Origin: an uncultured Pseudomonadota bacterium
GTDB lineage: Bacteria; Pseudomonadota; Gammaproteobacteria; Steroidobacterales; Steroidobacteraceae
Length of the DNA stretch: 17,345 nt
Direction: 5' to 3'
NCBI GenBank assembly: GCA_946479515.1
Contig: CAMLGF010000075.1
Coordinates: forward strand, 1 to 17,345
The notes beneath the pieces were generated by a model that saw only the letters and a list, made by a program, of their open reading frames with translations, did no database searches and was not told where the DNA came from. Below are positions 1-7,583 of this stretch, piece by piece (positions within the stretch are counted from its first letter, which is position 1; every line of letters begins with the position of its first letter). Made by a program: the position numbers and the translations under genes.

Positions 1-1206
1 CCCGCCGCCGCCGCGGGCAGACCCGCCCAGCCGGGACGCCCCGCCGCTCCCCAGGCTCCCGCGCGGCCGGGACAGCAGGCCAAGCCCAGCGCCCACCCGC
101 AACGCATGTCGGGCAGCGTGGAGTCCGACTCCATCGCCTTCGAGATTTCCGACATCGACCCGAAGGCGTTGCTCAAATCCACGTCGCGCCCGGCGGCCGA
201 CCCGAAGCGTCCCGACCTTCGGGTCGTGCAGACGGACCGCCTGCCCAAGCTTCAGATCAACACCGAGCCGGCGCCGATCCCCGAGCTCATCCAGGACGAA
301 CCGCCGAGCGTCGACGAGATCCTCGAGGCGGTGGGCGACGTGAGCGCCGAGGCCGAGACCACCGAGGTGGAGGCGCTCGCCGACCCTGAATTCGCCACCG
401 ACGACGGCATGACCGTCGCGCCCGAATACGTCGAGGAAGAGCCGGCGCTGTCCGCCGGCCCCGGTCAGTTCGAGTTCTACGGCCAGATCTTCGAGCTGCA
501 CGTGCAGCAGCTGATCAAGCTCAAGGGCAGCGGCGGCACGCGGCGCTTCGAGATACTGGTGCGCGATGCGCATGCCGACAACGAGTTCGGTGTCGCGCCG
601 GAGCGCGTGCTGCAGGACGTGCACGACCCCAGCGCCAATTCCGACCTCGACCGCATCGTGGTCGAGCGGCTGGTGAGCTGGATGGGCGAGCACCGCAACG
701 TGTGGGAGAGCGAGCCGGCCAGCTTCTCGGTGAACGTCGGCATGGGCACCGTCGCCGATCCGAAATTCGCCAGCTTCGTCGCCACCACGCTCAAGAGCCA
801 CAAGGTTCCCGCCAAGGCGCTGGGTTTCGAGATCAGCGAGAAGTCCTGCGTCGAGCAAGTTCGCGACGTGGACATGTTCGTGCAGGCCTGCGAGAAAATC
901 GGCTGCCACATCGTGCTCGACGATTTCACGCTGCATCACAATGCGCTGCGCTGGCTGGGTTCGCCGGCACTGAAGTTCCTGAAGCTGGACCCGAAGGTCT
1001 CGGCCGTTGCCATGAAGGACAAGGTGGCGCAGGCACTGATCGTCGCGATCACGCAGGCCTCCAAGGTACTGGGCCTTTCCTGCGTGGCGAAGCGCGTGGA
1101 CACGCCGGCCGTGCGCGACTGGCTCTCGGCGGTTGGCCTCGACTATGCCCAGGGCTTCCTGCTGGATCAGCCGCGCTCGCTCCTGAGCCTCGGCACGCAA
1201 AAGTAG
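1..1206 (+). CDS. Degenerate EAL-domain (c-di-GMP) protein, 5' end outside the window
   Basis: The frame is open from base 1 and rich in Pro, Ala, Gly and Gln, so the gene probably starts upstream. The first in-frame ATG is at 106 and has no convincing ribosome binding site; residues are numbered from it. About residues 1-120 are a low-complexity, acidic and Pro-rich linker. An EAL domain fills about 120-360. Catalytic-type positions still present are Glu149 (in EIL, replacing EAL), Asn210 (SVN), Glu245 (FEISE), Asp272-Asp273 (LDDF), Lys293 (LKLD) and Gln349 (QG). The usual AEGVE motif reads AKRVD, so the catalytic glutamate is Lys329; its spacing of 36 residues from Lys293 fits active EAL enzymes such as TBD1265 and RocR. 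The loop after the Asp pair, normally DFGTG, reads DFTLHH. I infer a c-di-GMP binder or scaffold, comparable to FimX, rather than a phosphodiesterase. EAL membership is firm, inactivity is likely, and the N-terminal domains are unknown. Confidence 0.85.
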   Translation, partial: PAAAAGRPAQPGRPAAPQAPARPGQQAKPSAHPQRMSGSVESDSIAFEISDIDPKALLKSTSRPAADPKRPDLRVVQTDRLPKLQINTEPAPIPELIQDEPPSVDEILEAVGDVSAEAETTEVEALADPEFATDDGMTVAPEYVEEEPALSAGPGQFEFYGQIFELHVQQLIKLKGSGGTRRFEILVRDAHADNEFGVAPERVLQDVHDPSANSDLDRIVVERLVSWMGEHRNVWESEPASFSVNVGMGTVADPKFASFVATTLKSHKVPAKALGFEISEKSCVEQVRDVDMFVQACEKIGCHIVLDDFTLHHNALRWLGSPALKFLKLDPKVSAVAMKDKVAQALIVAITQASKVLGLSCVAKRVDTPAVRDWLSAVGLDYAQGFLLDQPRSLLSLGTQK

Positions 1207-1264
1207 CCCTGCGCACAATTGGGCCCAGCCGACGCCGCGTCGCGCTGAGCCGTTCGGGGGCAGT

Positions 1265-1293
1265 TTGAGACACCCGCGGCCGCGTCGTACCTT
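1265..1293 (+). promoter_or_regulatory. Possible sigma-70 promoter for the LytS/LytTR operon
   Basis: TTGAGA at 1265-1270 matches 5 of 6 bases of the -35 consensus. It is followed by a 17-bp spacer and TACCTT at 1288-1293, which keeps the T, A and final T of the -10 element. The predicted transcription start falls on or next to the kinase ATG at 1300, so the mRNA could be leaderless. The 93-bp gap between 1207 and 1299 holds nothing else I can name. This is pattern matching only. Confidence 0.3.
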
Positions 1294-1299
1294 TGCGGG

Positions 1300-2388
1300 A
1301 TGTCCGGCCGCATCGATCCTCTGCTGAAAAACCGCACACTGCTGTTCTGGTGCCTGCAAGTCGGCGGCTGGGTCGCCTATGCGGTCTCGCAGCTCGCCGG
1401 CATGCTCTTCTACGACAGCAAGAACGAGAGCATGCCGGGGCTGTTCAAGGTGCTCGCCGTGGCGGCCGGCGGCGGCTTCCTGCTGACCCTGCAGTTGCGC
1501 TACATCTACCTGCGGCTCTGGAACCGATCGCCGCGTGTGATCATTCCGGTGGCACTGATCTGCTGCTATCTGCTCGCGCTGGTGTGGCGAGTGATGATCA
1601 ATTCCGCTTACCTGAACTACACCGACGACGCGATGAACTGGGTGATGAAGTCGCCGCTGGAGTTCTTCAGCAACGCGCTGCATTCCACCTACCTGCTGCT
1701 GTGCTGGAGCGCCATCTATTTCGGCGTCAAGTACTACCTGTCGTTGCAGCAGCAGCAGCAGGCCACGCTGCGCGCCGCCGCGCTGGCGCAGGAGGCGCAG
1801 CTCAAGATGCTGCGCTACCAGCTGAACCCGCATTTCCTGTTCAACACCCTGAACGCCATCTCCACGCTGATCCTCGACAGCGAAAACCGCACCGCGAACC
1901 AGGCGGTGATGCGGTTGTCAGAGTTCCTGCGCTACACGCTCGACCAGGACCCGATGAAGAAGGTGACGCTGCGTCAGGAGATCGAGGCAATGAACCTCTA
2001 CCTGACTACCGAGAAGCTGCGCTTCGGCGAGCGGCTGCGACTGGAGTTCGCCATCGAGGAACGCGCCCTGGAGGCGCTGGTGCCCAGCCTGCTGTTGCAA
2101 CCGCTGATCGAAAACGCCGTCAAATACGCGGTGTCGCCTTCCGAGAAGGGCGGCTCGGTGCGCATCGAGGGACGTGCCCGCGGCTCGATGCTGGAACTGG
2201 TGGTGGCCGACGATGGCCCGGGCATCCATGCAGGTCCCGCGCCCGGGCCCGGCCGCGGCGTAGGCCTGCGCAATACTCGCGAACGGCTGGCGGTGCTGTA
2301 CATGGACCATCATCGCTTCGCCACGCTCGACAACAAGCCCGGTCTGCGCATCGAGATCGGTCTGCCGCTGGAAATGGCTACGCCATGA
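1300..2388 (+). CDS. LytS/AlgZ-type membrane sensor histidine kinase
   Basis: A 362-residue sensor kinase of the His_kinase (PF06580) plus HATPase_c type that pairs with LytTR regulators. Four hydrophobic segments span about residues 9-35, 46-70, 80-100 and 125-145, with no sizeable extracytoplasmic domain, so it probably senses something in or near the membrane. A run of five CAG codons (1747-1761) encodes a Gln stretch at the junction to the cytoplasmic part. The phospho-acceptor is His178 in the family signature NPHFLFNTLN. The ATP-binding part shows the N box (LIENAVKYA, Asn272), the G1 box (ADDGPGI, about 303-309) and the G2 box (GVGLRNTRERL, about 320-330). The stop overlaps the regulator start as ATGA, so the two are co-translated. 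No clear Shine-Dalgarno precedes the ATG at 1300. Family assignment is sure; the signal and target genes cannot be read from here. Confidence 0.93.
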   Translation: MSGRIDPLLKNRTLLFWCLQVGGWVAYAVSQLAGMLFYDSKNESMPGLFKVLAVAAGGGFLLTLQLRYIYLRLWNRSPRVIIPVALICCYLLALVWRVMINSAYLNYTDDAMNWVMKSPLEFFSNALHSTYLLLCWSAIYFGVKYYLSLQQQQQATLRAAALAQEAQLKMLRYQLNPHFLFNTLNAISTLILDSENRTANQAVMRLSEFLRYTLDQDPMKKVTLRQEIEAMNLYLTTEKLRFGERLRLEFAIEERALEALVPSLLLQPLIENAVKYAVSPSEKGGSVRIEGRARGSMLELVVADDGPGIHAGPAPGPGRGVGLRNTRERLAVLYMDHHRFATLDNKPGLRIEIGLPLEMATP

Positions 2389-3215
2389 TCACGCCCCGAA
2401 AAATGCGCACCTTGCTCGTCGACGACGAGGCTTTGTCGCGTCGCGGTCTGGAGTTGCGCCTGCGCATGGCCCCGGACGTGGAGATCATCGGTCACTGCAG
2501 CAATGGCCGCGAGGCCCTGGCCGCCATCCGCGATCAGAAGCCGGATCTCGTGTTCCTCGACATCCAGATGCCGGGCCTGTCCGGCTTCGACGTGCTGGCC
2601 GAGCTGCAGCCGCACGAGCTGCCGATGATCGTATTCGTCACCGCCTATGACCGTTTTGCCGTGCAGGCCTTCGAGGCGCGGGCGATCGACTACGTGCTCA
2701 AGCCCGTGGACGATGCCCGGCTCGCGGCGACCCTGCAGCACGTGCGCGAGCTCACCGAGCAACGCGCTGCCGTCGCCGAACGCAACCACCTCGTGCACCT
2801 GCTGGCCGAATTGCGCGGCAGCGGCGAGATCGAAGTCGGCGAGCCCGTGTCGCCGCCGCGGCCCACGGCGCAGACGGCCAGCTGGCTACCCATCCGTAAC
2901 GGCCGGGAAACCGTGCGCGTACCGGTGCAGTCGATCGAGTGGGTGGATGCCGCGGGCGACTACCTGTGCATCCACGCCGATGGGAACACGCACATCCTGC
3001 GAGCCACCATGCGCGAGATGGAGAACCTGCTGGACCCCCGGCTGTTCCAGCGCGTGCATCGCTCCACCATCGTCAATCTCACGCGCGTGAAATCCCTGCG
3101 CGCGCACATGAATGGCGAGTATTTCCTGCGCCTGGAAGGCGGTCAGGAACTCAAGCTGTCGCGCACCTACCGCGACAAGGTGGAATACTTCCTGAAGCGT
3201 CCCCGCGCGCATTAG
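2385..3215 (+). CDS. LytTR-family response regulator
   Basis: A 276-residue partner of the preceding kinase. The receiver domain covers about residues 7-120, with the acidic pair Asp13-Asp14, phospho-acceptor Asp59 (FLDIQMPG), Thr86 and Lys106 (LKPVD) all in place. A charged linker runs from about 120 to 165. A LytTR DNA-binding domain follows at about 165-272, with typical elements such as SIEWVDAAGDY and FQRVHRSTIVNL. I chose ATG 2385 because it forms an ATGA overlap with the kinase stop; an in-frame ATG at 2403, also close to the receiver start, is the alternative. The domain order matches AlgR, LytR and YehT. The stop codon lies inside the loop of a 6-bp hairpin, and the next gene converges after 21 bp. 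It probably regulates genes elsewhere or its own operon; I could not identify a LytTR binding repeat in the window. Confidence 0.93.
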   Translation: MITPRKMRTLLVDDEALSRRGLELRLRMAPDVEIIGHCSNGREALAAIRDQKPDLVFLDIQMPGLSGFDVLAELQPHELPMIVFVTAYDRFAVQAFEARAIDYVLKPVDDARLAATLQHVRELTEQRAAVAERNHLVHLLAELRGSGEIEVGEPVSPPRPTAQTASWLPIRNGRETVRVPVQSIEWVDAAGDYLCIHADGNTHILRATMREMENLLDPRLFQRVHRSTIVNLTRVKSLRAHMNGEYFLRLEGGQELKLSRTYRDKVEYFLKRPRAH

Positions 3216-3220
3216 CGCGG
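3203..3220. terminator. Small hairpin between convergent genes, possible weak terminator
   Basis: CCGCGC (3203-3208) and GCGCGG (3215-3220) are a perfect inverted repeat around a 6-base loop containing the regulator stop codon. There is no T-run on either side, so it is not a standard intrinsic terminator. It sits where the LytTR gene and the efflux operon meet head-on with 21 bp between stops, so a bidirectional role is possible. Confidence 0.25.
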
Positions 3221-3236
3221 CCTCTGCCCCGCAAAG

Positions 3237-4286
3237 TCAGAGCAGCTGCACCTTCACGGTCTGTCCCGGCTCGAGGCGTTCGCCGCCGCGCACTACCACG
3301 CGGTCTCCGGCCTGGAGGCGGCCGTCGATCTGCACGTGATTGTCGATGCCAGGCCCGATGTTCACCGCCACCCGTTCGGCGGTGTTGTCGGGCTTCACCC
3401 TCATCACGTAGCTCGCGCCCTGTCTCAGGATGACCGCATCTCGCGGCACTGTGACCACGGCCTTCCGGCTCTGCGGCGCGATTTGGACGCGCACCGGCGC
3501 GCCCACGCGCCAGTTGCCTTCCGCGAGCGCGATGCGCAGTTCCACCATGCGCGAGCGCTCGTCGCCCACGGGAATGACGGCACGCACCTTGCCGGTGCCT
3601 TTCCGTTCGCCGTCGATGAGTTGCGCGCGCGCCCCCGCGTTCACGGTATCCGCCGTGGTCATCGGTGCTCGCGCGACCACCTCGAGATCCCGCTCATTCA
3701 CGAGACGCAGCAGCGGGGTGCCGCCGGCGACGAACTCGCCCGCCTGCCGCAGGCGTTCCGCCACGACTCCATCGAAGGGTGCGCGGACCGTGGCGCGGCG
3801 GAAATCGAGACGGGCGCGGTCGCGCGCCACGCGCGCCTGCTCGACGTCCTGCTCGGCCATGCGTTCGCGTGACAGGGCCTCGTCGAGCTGGCTCTGCGAC
3901 ACGACGTTGCTGCCGAGCGTCTGCAAACGCGTGCTCTGCGTATGGAGCAATTGCAGTTGCGCTTCGAGACGCTTGACCGCGGCCTCGTTGTCGCGCAACG
4001 CCAGCGCCAGGCGTTCGCCATCGATGCGCGCCAGGGTCTCGCCGCGCTTCACGTACGCGCCGGGTTCGGCGATCCAGGCCAAGGTGCCACCCACTTCGCC
4101 CGAAATGCGCGCGTCGTTGCGGCTCACCACGGTGCCGGTGGCCTGCAGACTGGCCCCCAGCTTCTCGGCTCGAGCGGTGGTCACCACCACGGGCACGGGC
4201 GTAGACGAATCGGCGGCGTGCACGCCTCCGCCGAGAAGGAGAACACCGGCCAACACGATGCCAGCTGACAGTCCTTGACACTTCAT
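3237..4286 (-). CDS. RND efflux periplasmic adaptor (membrane fusion protein)
   Basis: A 349-residue HlyD/AcrA-type adaptor that would link the inner-membrane RND pump encoded just upstream to an outer-membrane channel. It starts with a signal peptide (hydrophobic core about residues 8-20, likely cleavage after VHA near 24) and has no lipobox cysteine. A barrel-sandwich (lipoyl-like) half follows (ISGEVGGTLAWI, then PGAYVKRGE), then a coiled-coil hairpin of about 80-160 with heptad-like Leu, Arg and Glu content. The second lipoyl half begins at VRAPFDGVVAERL, and the protein ends in beta-barrel and membrane-proximal domains. Its ATG (4286-4284) overlaps the pump stop as ATGA, so translation is coupled. 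The adaptor lies downstream of the pump, the reverse of the usual order. No TolC-like gene is in the window, so the channel must come from elsewhere. The substrate cannot be deduced. Confidence 0.92.
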   Translation of the reverse strand: MKCQGLSAGIVLAGVLLLGGGVHAADSSTPVPVVVTTARAEKLGASLQATGTVVSRNDARISGEVGGTLAWIAEPGAYVKRGETLARIDGERLALALRDNEAAVKRLEAQLQLLHTQSTRLQTLGSNVVSQSQLDEALSRERMAEQDVEQARVARDRARLDFRRATVRAPFDGVVAERLRQAGEFVAGGTPLLRLVNERDLEVVARAPMTTADTVNAGARAQLIDGERKGTGKVRAVIPVGDERSRMVELRIALAEGNWRVGAPVRVQIAPQSRKAVVTVPRDAVILRQGASYVMRVKPDNTAERVAVNIGPGIDNHVQIDGRLQAGDRVVVRGGERLEPGQTVKVQLL

Positions 4287-7200
4287 AGGGCTTCCATGGG
4301 TTTGAGAGGAACCGCGGCCTCTGCAGTCGAGGGTTTCTCGATGAGCCGCAACAGGGTCGGCAGCAGCACCAGGGTGAACACTGAATTCACGGCCATGCCG
4401 CCCACGAGCACCGTGCCCAGGCCGCGGTAGAGCACGCTGCCGGGCCCCGGCACCAGCACCAGGGGCAGCATGCCGAACAAGGTGGTCAGCGTCGTGAGCA
4501 TGATGGGCCGCGTGCGCGTGGCCAGTGCGGATTCGATGGCGGCACGCACCGGCGCACCCTCGCGCATTTCGCTGCGCGCCTGGTCGACCAGCAGGATGGC
4601 GTTGTTGACGACCAGGCCCATGAGCACGACGAAGCCGACCATGGTGAGCAGGTCCAGAGTCTGCGGCGTGAACAACCTCAGGATCACCAGCGCCAGCACT
4701 CCACCGAAGCTCGCCAGCGGGATGGTGAGGATGACGTACAGACTGTCCCTGACCGACCGGAACAGCGCCGCCAGCAGCAGGAACAGCGCGACCAGCGCGA
4801 TCGCCAGGTTCTGGGCCATGTTTGCCAGCGCCTCCCGCAGCGACCCGGCATTGCCCTCGTAATGCACCGACCCGTCGGCCGGAAGCTGCGCGCGGATCGC
4901 AGGCTCCACGTCCCGCTTGAGCTGCTCGATGGCCTGGCCGAGCGACAGATCTTTGGGAGGGCTGACGTTCAGAGCCACAGTCCGGTGGCCATCCACGCGT
5001 CGCAGGCCGCCGGCACCCACCGTCGATTGCACCTGCACCAGCTCGCCGAGCGGCAGCACGCTGCCGACCGGCGTGGCCACGGGTGTCGCCGCCAGCTGCT
5101 CGGGCGAATCCCACTTGCTCGCGCGCAGGATCATGTCCAGGCGCCGCTCGCCATCGAAGTACTCGCCGACGAACATGCCGTCACCCAGCGCGCGCACGAC
5201 GGTGCCGATGTCACCGCGAGTCCAACCCACCTCATTGAGGCGCCGGTCGTCGGGATTGAGACGCAGCTCGGGGTCGGCCATTTCCAGCGCTTGGAAGGCC
5301 TGCACCTGCGCGCCCGGCATCTTCTCCTGGATGAGCTTCTCCGCGGCGCGCGCGGCGGCCAGCAGCTTGTCGAAGTCGGTTGCCTGCAATTGAAAATCGA
5401 TGTTGCGGCCGTCGCCGAACCCGCCGAACAGGTTTCCCTGCGCCGCGAAAGACTGCACGTCGGGGAAGCCGGCGAGCACGTAATCGTTCACCAGCCTGTC
5501 GAGCTCGCCGATCCGGTCAGGGTCCAGCGGCCGCACGCCGATGCTGGTGCCGAACGCGCCGGCCAGCACGTAATAGTTCTTGAGCCGGGGCTCCTTGTCG
5601 CCGGCCATGTAGGGCGCCAGCCGGTCGGCCACCGGCTTGACGAACTCGCGCTCCACGGTGTCGATGTTGGTGCCCGGCGGCAACTGGATGAAGCCGTCGA
5701 TGGCGTCGCGCTTGACGGGCGGTAGATAGTCGAGCGGCGGCAGCAGCGCCCAGGTGAGCACCACCGGCGCGAGAAACAGCACCGCGACGGTCGCAAGGCG
5801 GCGTCGGCTCGAATCCGTCCAGCGGACAATCCAGCCGGCGATGGCGCGGTACTTCCGGTCCGAACCCTTGTGCACGTTCTCGGTGTCGAGCCAGCGCGAG
5901 GCGGCCAGCGGCAGCGCGGTCACCGCGACGATGAGCGAGGCGATCACCGCGATGGAGATGGTGAGCGCGAGATCGGCGAACAGCTGGCTCACCGCGTCCT
6001 GCATGAACACGATCGGCAGGAAAACGATGACTCCGGTGACCGTGCTGGCGAGCAGCGCCGGCCACACCTGTTTCGCTCCGGCGAGCGTGGCCTCCAGCCG
6101 GCCGAGGCCTTTCTCGCGCTGCTGGGCGATGGCCTCGAGCATCACGATGGCGGTGTCGAGCGACTGGCCGACGCCGAAGGCCAGGCCCGCCAGGGAGATG
6201 ACGTTCAACGTGCGGCCGAAGGCGTAGAGCATCACCAGCGTCACGGTGAGGCAGATCGGAATCGACAGGCCCACGAGCAGCGTCGCGCGGTTGTCCCGCA
6301 CGAAGTACCAAAGCACGGCCACCGCCAGCAGGATGCCGGCGAACAGGTTGCCGGTGACCATGTCGATGGCCTCGTCGATGAACACCGACGGGTCGAACGA
6401 TTGCGCGATCGACAGCCCCAGGCCCTTGAGCTCGTTGTCGCGCATCGACGCGATCTCGTCTTTCACCGCGTTGAGCGTGTCGAGAACGTTGGCGTCGTTC
6501 TCCTTCATGATCTGGATGCCGATGGCGGGGTTGCCGTTCTGCAGCGCGAGATCGGTCCGGTCGCCGCGGCGCACCTGGATGGTCGCCACGTCTCCGAGAC
6601 GCACCGGCCGGCCATCGCGCCACTCGAGCACAAGATCGGCGAACTGGTCGACCTGATAGCGGCCCGCGAACCGCACCGTGTATTGCCGGCGTCCGATGTC
6701 AACGAACCCGCCCGACACGTCGTCGGCGTTGCCCGCCACCTGTGCGATGCGCGGAATCTGGATGCCGAGCTCGGCGACGCGCGCCGGGTCGAACACGATC
6801 TGCAGCTCTTCCTCGGCACCGAAGTTGATGCGCACGTTCGCCACACCGGGAATCGGCTCGATGCGGCTGCGGAACAGCTCCTCGATCTGCCGGCGGTAAT
6901 TGTCGATGGGACCGGGAGTGCCGGGCAGCAGCTGCACGAAGAACCACGACAGCGTGTTGTTCGGGCCATTGCCGCCGTCCTCGCCCAGCGAGATCTGCGG
7001 CGCCTGCGCGTCGCGCGGCAGCGGCGGCAGCTGGTTCATGCGGCTGATGACTTCCAGCATCGTGGCCTGCATGTCCGTGCCCACGGCGAAACGCAGGTTG
7101 AGGAAAGCGCTGCCCTGGTTGGCGAAGGCGTTCAGCGACTGCATGCCACGCAGGCCCTGCAGCGCGCGCTCCTGCGGCTCGATGATCTCGGACTCGATCT

Positions 7201-7372
7201 CGGTGGGCGCCGCGGCCCGCCAGGTGGTGAAGATGGAGATGACCGGCTCTTCGATGTTGGGAAAGAGCTGGATGGGTAGTTTGACGAACGCAATGACCCC
7301 GAGCAGCGCCACCATGAGGATGGCCACCAGCACGCCGGCCGGGTTCCGAAGGGAGGTCTCGGTGAGATTCAT
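4283..7372 (-). CDS. RND-family efflux pump, inner-membrane transporter
   Basis: A 1029-residue proton-driven transporter, the usual length for AcrB/MexB relatives. TM1 begins within the first 15 residues (NPAGVLVAILMVALLG), followed by the porter-domain start typical of the family (LPIQLFPNIEEP). TM2-TM6 lie at about 330-550 and TM8-TM12 near 850-1010. The TM4 motif reads LAFGVGQSLDTAIVMLE: Asp406 is kept but the second Asp of AcrB (Asp408) is Thr. In TM10, VVNNAILLVD puts Asn923 where AcrB has Lys940. Such relays occur in other RND branches, so it is probably active, but closer to heavy-metal or uncharacterised HAE-like groups than to AcrB. I chose ATG 7372 because the protein then begins in family register and AGGG lies 8 bases upstream; the frame stays open to about 7552 but that part has no family features. 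It is first in a two-gene operon with the adaptor. Confidence 0.93.
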   Translation of the reverse strand: MNLTETSLRNPAGVLVAILMVALLGVIAFVKLPIQLFPNIEEPVISIFTTWRAAAPTEIESEIIEPQERALQGLRGMQSLNAFANQGSAFLNLRFAVGTDMQATMLEVISRMNQLPPLPRDAQAPQISLGEDGGNGPNNTLSWFFVQLLPGTPGPIDNYRRQIEELFRSRIEPIPGVANVRINFGAEEELQIVFDPARVAELGIQIPRIAQVAGNADDVSGGFVDIGRRQYTVRFAGRYQVDQFADLVLEWRDGRPVRLGDVATIQVRRGDRTDLALQNGNPAIGIQIMKENDANVLDTLNAVKDEIASMRDNELKGLGLSIAQSFDPSVFIDEAIDMVTGNLFAGILLAVAVLWYFVRDNRATLLVGLSIPICLTVTLVMLYAFGRTLNVISLAGLAFGVGQSLDTAIVMLEAIAQQREKGLGRLEATLAGAKQVWPALLASTVTGVIVFLPIVFMQDAVSQLFADLALTISIAVIASLIVAVTALPLAASRWLDTENVHKGSDRKYRAIAGWIVRWTDSSRRRLATVAVLFLAPVVLTWALLPPLDYLPPVKRDAIDGFIQLPPGTNIDTVEREFVKPVADRLAPYMAGDKEPRLKNYYVLAGAFGTSIGVRPLDPDRIGELDRLVNDYVLAGFPDVQSFAAQGNLFGGFGDGRNIDFQLQATDFDKLLAAARAAEKLIQEKMPGAQVQAFQALEMADPELRLNPDDRRLNEVGWTRGDIGTVVRALGDGMFVGEYFDGERRLDMILRASKWDSPEQLAATPVATPVGSVLPLGELVQVQSTVGAGGLRRVDGHRTVALNVSPPKDLSLGQAIEQLKRDVEPAIRAQLPADGSVHYEGNAGSLREALANMAQNLAIALVALFLLLAALFRSVRDSLYVILTIPLASFGGVLALVILRLFTPQTLDLLTMVGFVVLMGLVVNNAILLVDQARSEMREGAPVRAAIESALATRTRPIMLTTLTTLFGMLPLVLVPGPGSVLYRGLGTVLVGGMAVNSVFTLVLLPTLLRLIEKPSTAEAAVPLKPMEAL

Positions 7373-7380
7373 GCGTGCTG

Positions 7381-7384
7381 CCCT
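7381..7384 (-). promoter_or_regulatory. Ribosome binding site of the RND pump gene
   Basis: Read on the minus strand, AGGG lies 8 bases before the ATG at 7372. It supports that start over the in-frame codons further upstream. Confidence 0.5.
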
Positions 7385-7492
7385 GCGCGCCCGTGTTGGC
7401 GCCACGATAAGGGCTTGGACGGACGACGGGCGCCGTGGTTTGCACGGCTGGGCGCGGCGAGAGGTCAGTCTGGCGTGGCAGCCGCGCCCGGT

Positions 7493-7506
7493 GCGCCGCG
7501 CGGCGC
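7493..7506. repeat. 14-bp perfect palindrome next to the 7514-7541 stem-loop
   Basis: GCGCCGC followed directly by GCGGCGC reads the same on both strands. It lies 7 bp from the larger stem-loop in the gap upstream of the RND operon. It could be a regulator half-site pair or a by-product of high GC content; I cannot tell which. Confidence 0.4.
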
Positions 7507-7513
7507 GGGAGAA

Positions 7514-7541
7514 CGTGGACGCGGCCGGCGCCGCGTCCACG
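7514..7541 (-). terminator. Strong stem-loop between the DUF4139 gene and the RND operon
   Basis: An 11-bp perfect inverted repeat (CGTGGACGCGG and CCGCGTCCACG) encloses a 6-base loop at 7525-7530. It begins about 43 bases after the DUF4139 stop in the direction of transcription. The bases after it on the minus strand read TTCTCCCG, a very weak T-tract. The likely role is ending or attenuating transcription from the DUF4139 gene before the pump operon. The rest of the 7373-7583 gap shows no gene and no convincing promoter. Confidence 0.45.
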
Positions 7542-7583
7542 ACTGCATTCACATCGAACGGCGGATGACGGTCTGCCCCGGAT

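Noticed and set aside
702..1268. Plus-strand frame overlapping the EAL domain
   Set aside because: It is an alternative frame of the EAL region, Arg- and Gly-rich, while the EAL motifs are clear in the main frame.
1293..2384. Possible N-terminal extension of the LytTR regulator through the kinase gene
   Set aside because: The frame is open by chance; the kinase is unmistakable in another frame and the receiver domain begins right after ATG 2385.
4862..7279. Long open frames on the plus strand (4862-5725 and 5870-7279) opposite the RND pump
   Set aside because: They lie wholly antisense to a clear RND gene; their His-, Arg- and Asp-rich translations are typical shadows of high-GC coding DNA and show no family motif.
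7373..7552. Upstream extension of the RND pump to about 7552
   Set aside because: The added residues are Arg- and Ala-rich with no family similarity, and the first membrane helix is correctly placed from ATG 7372.
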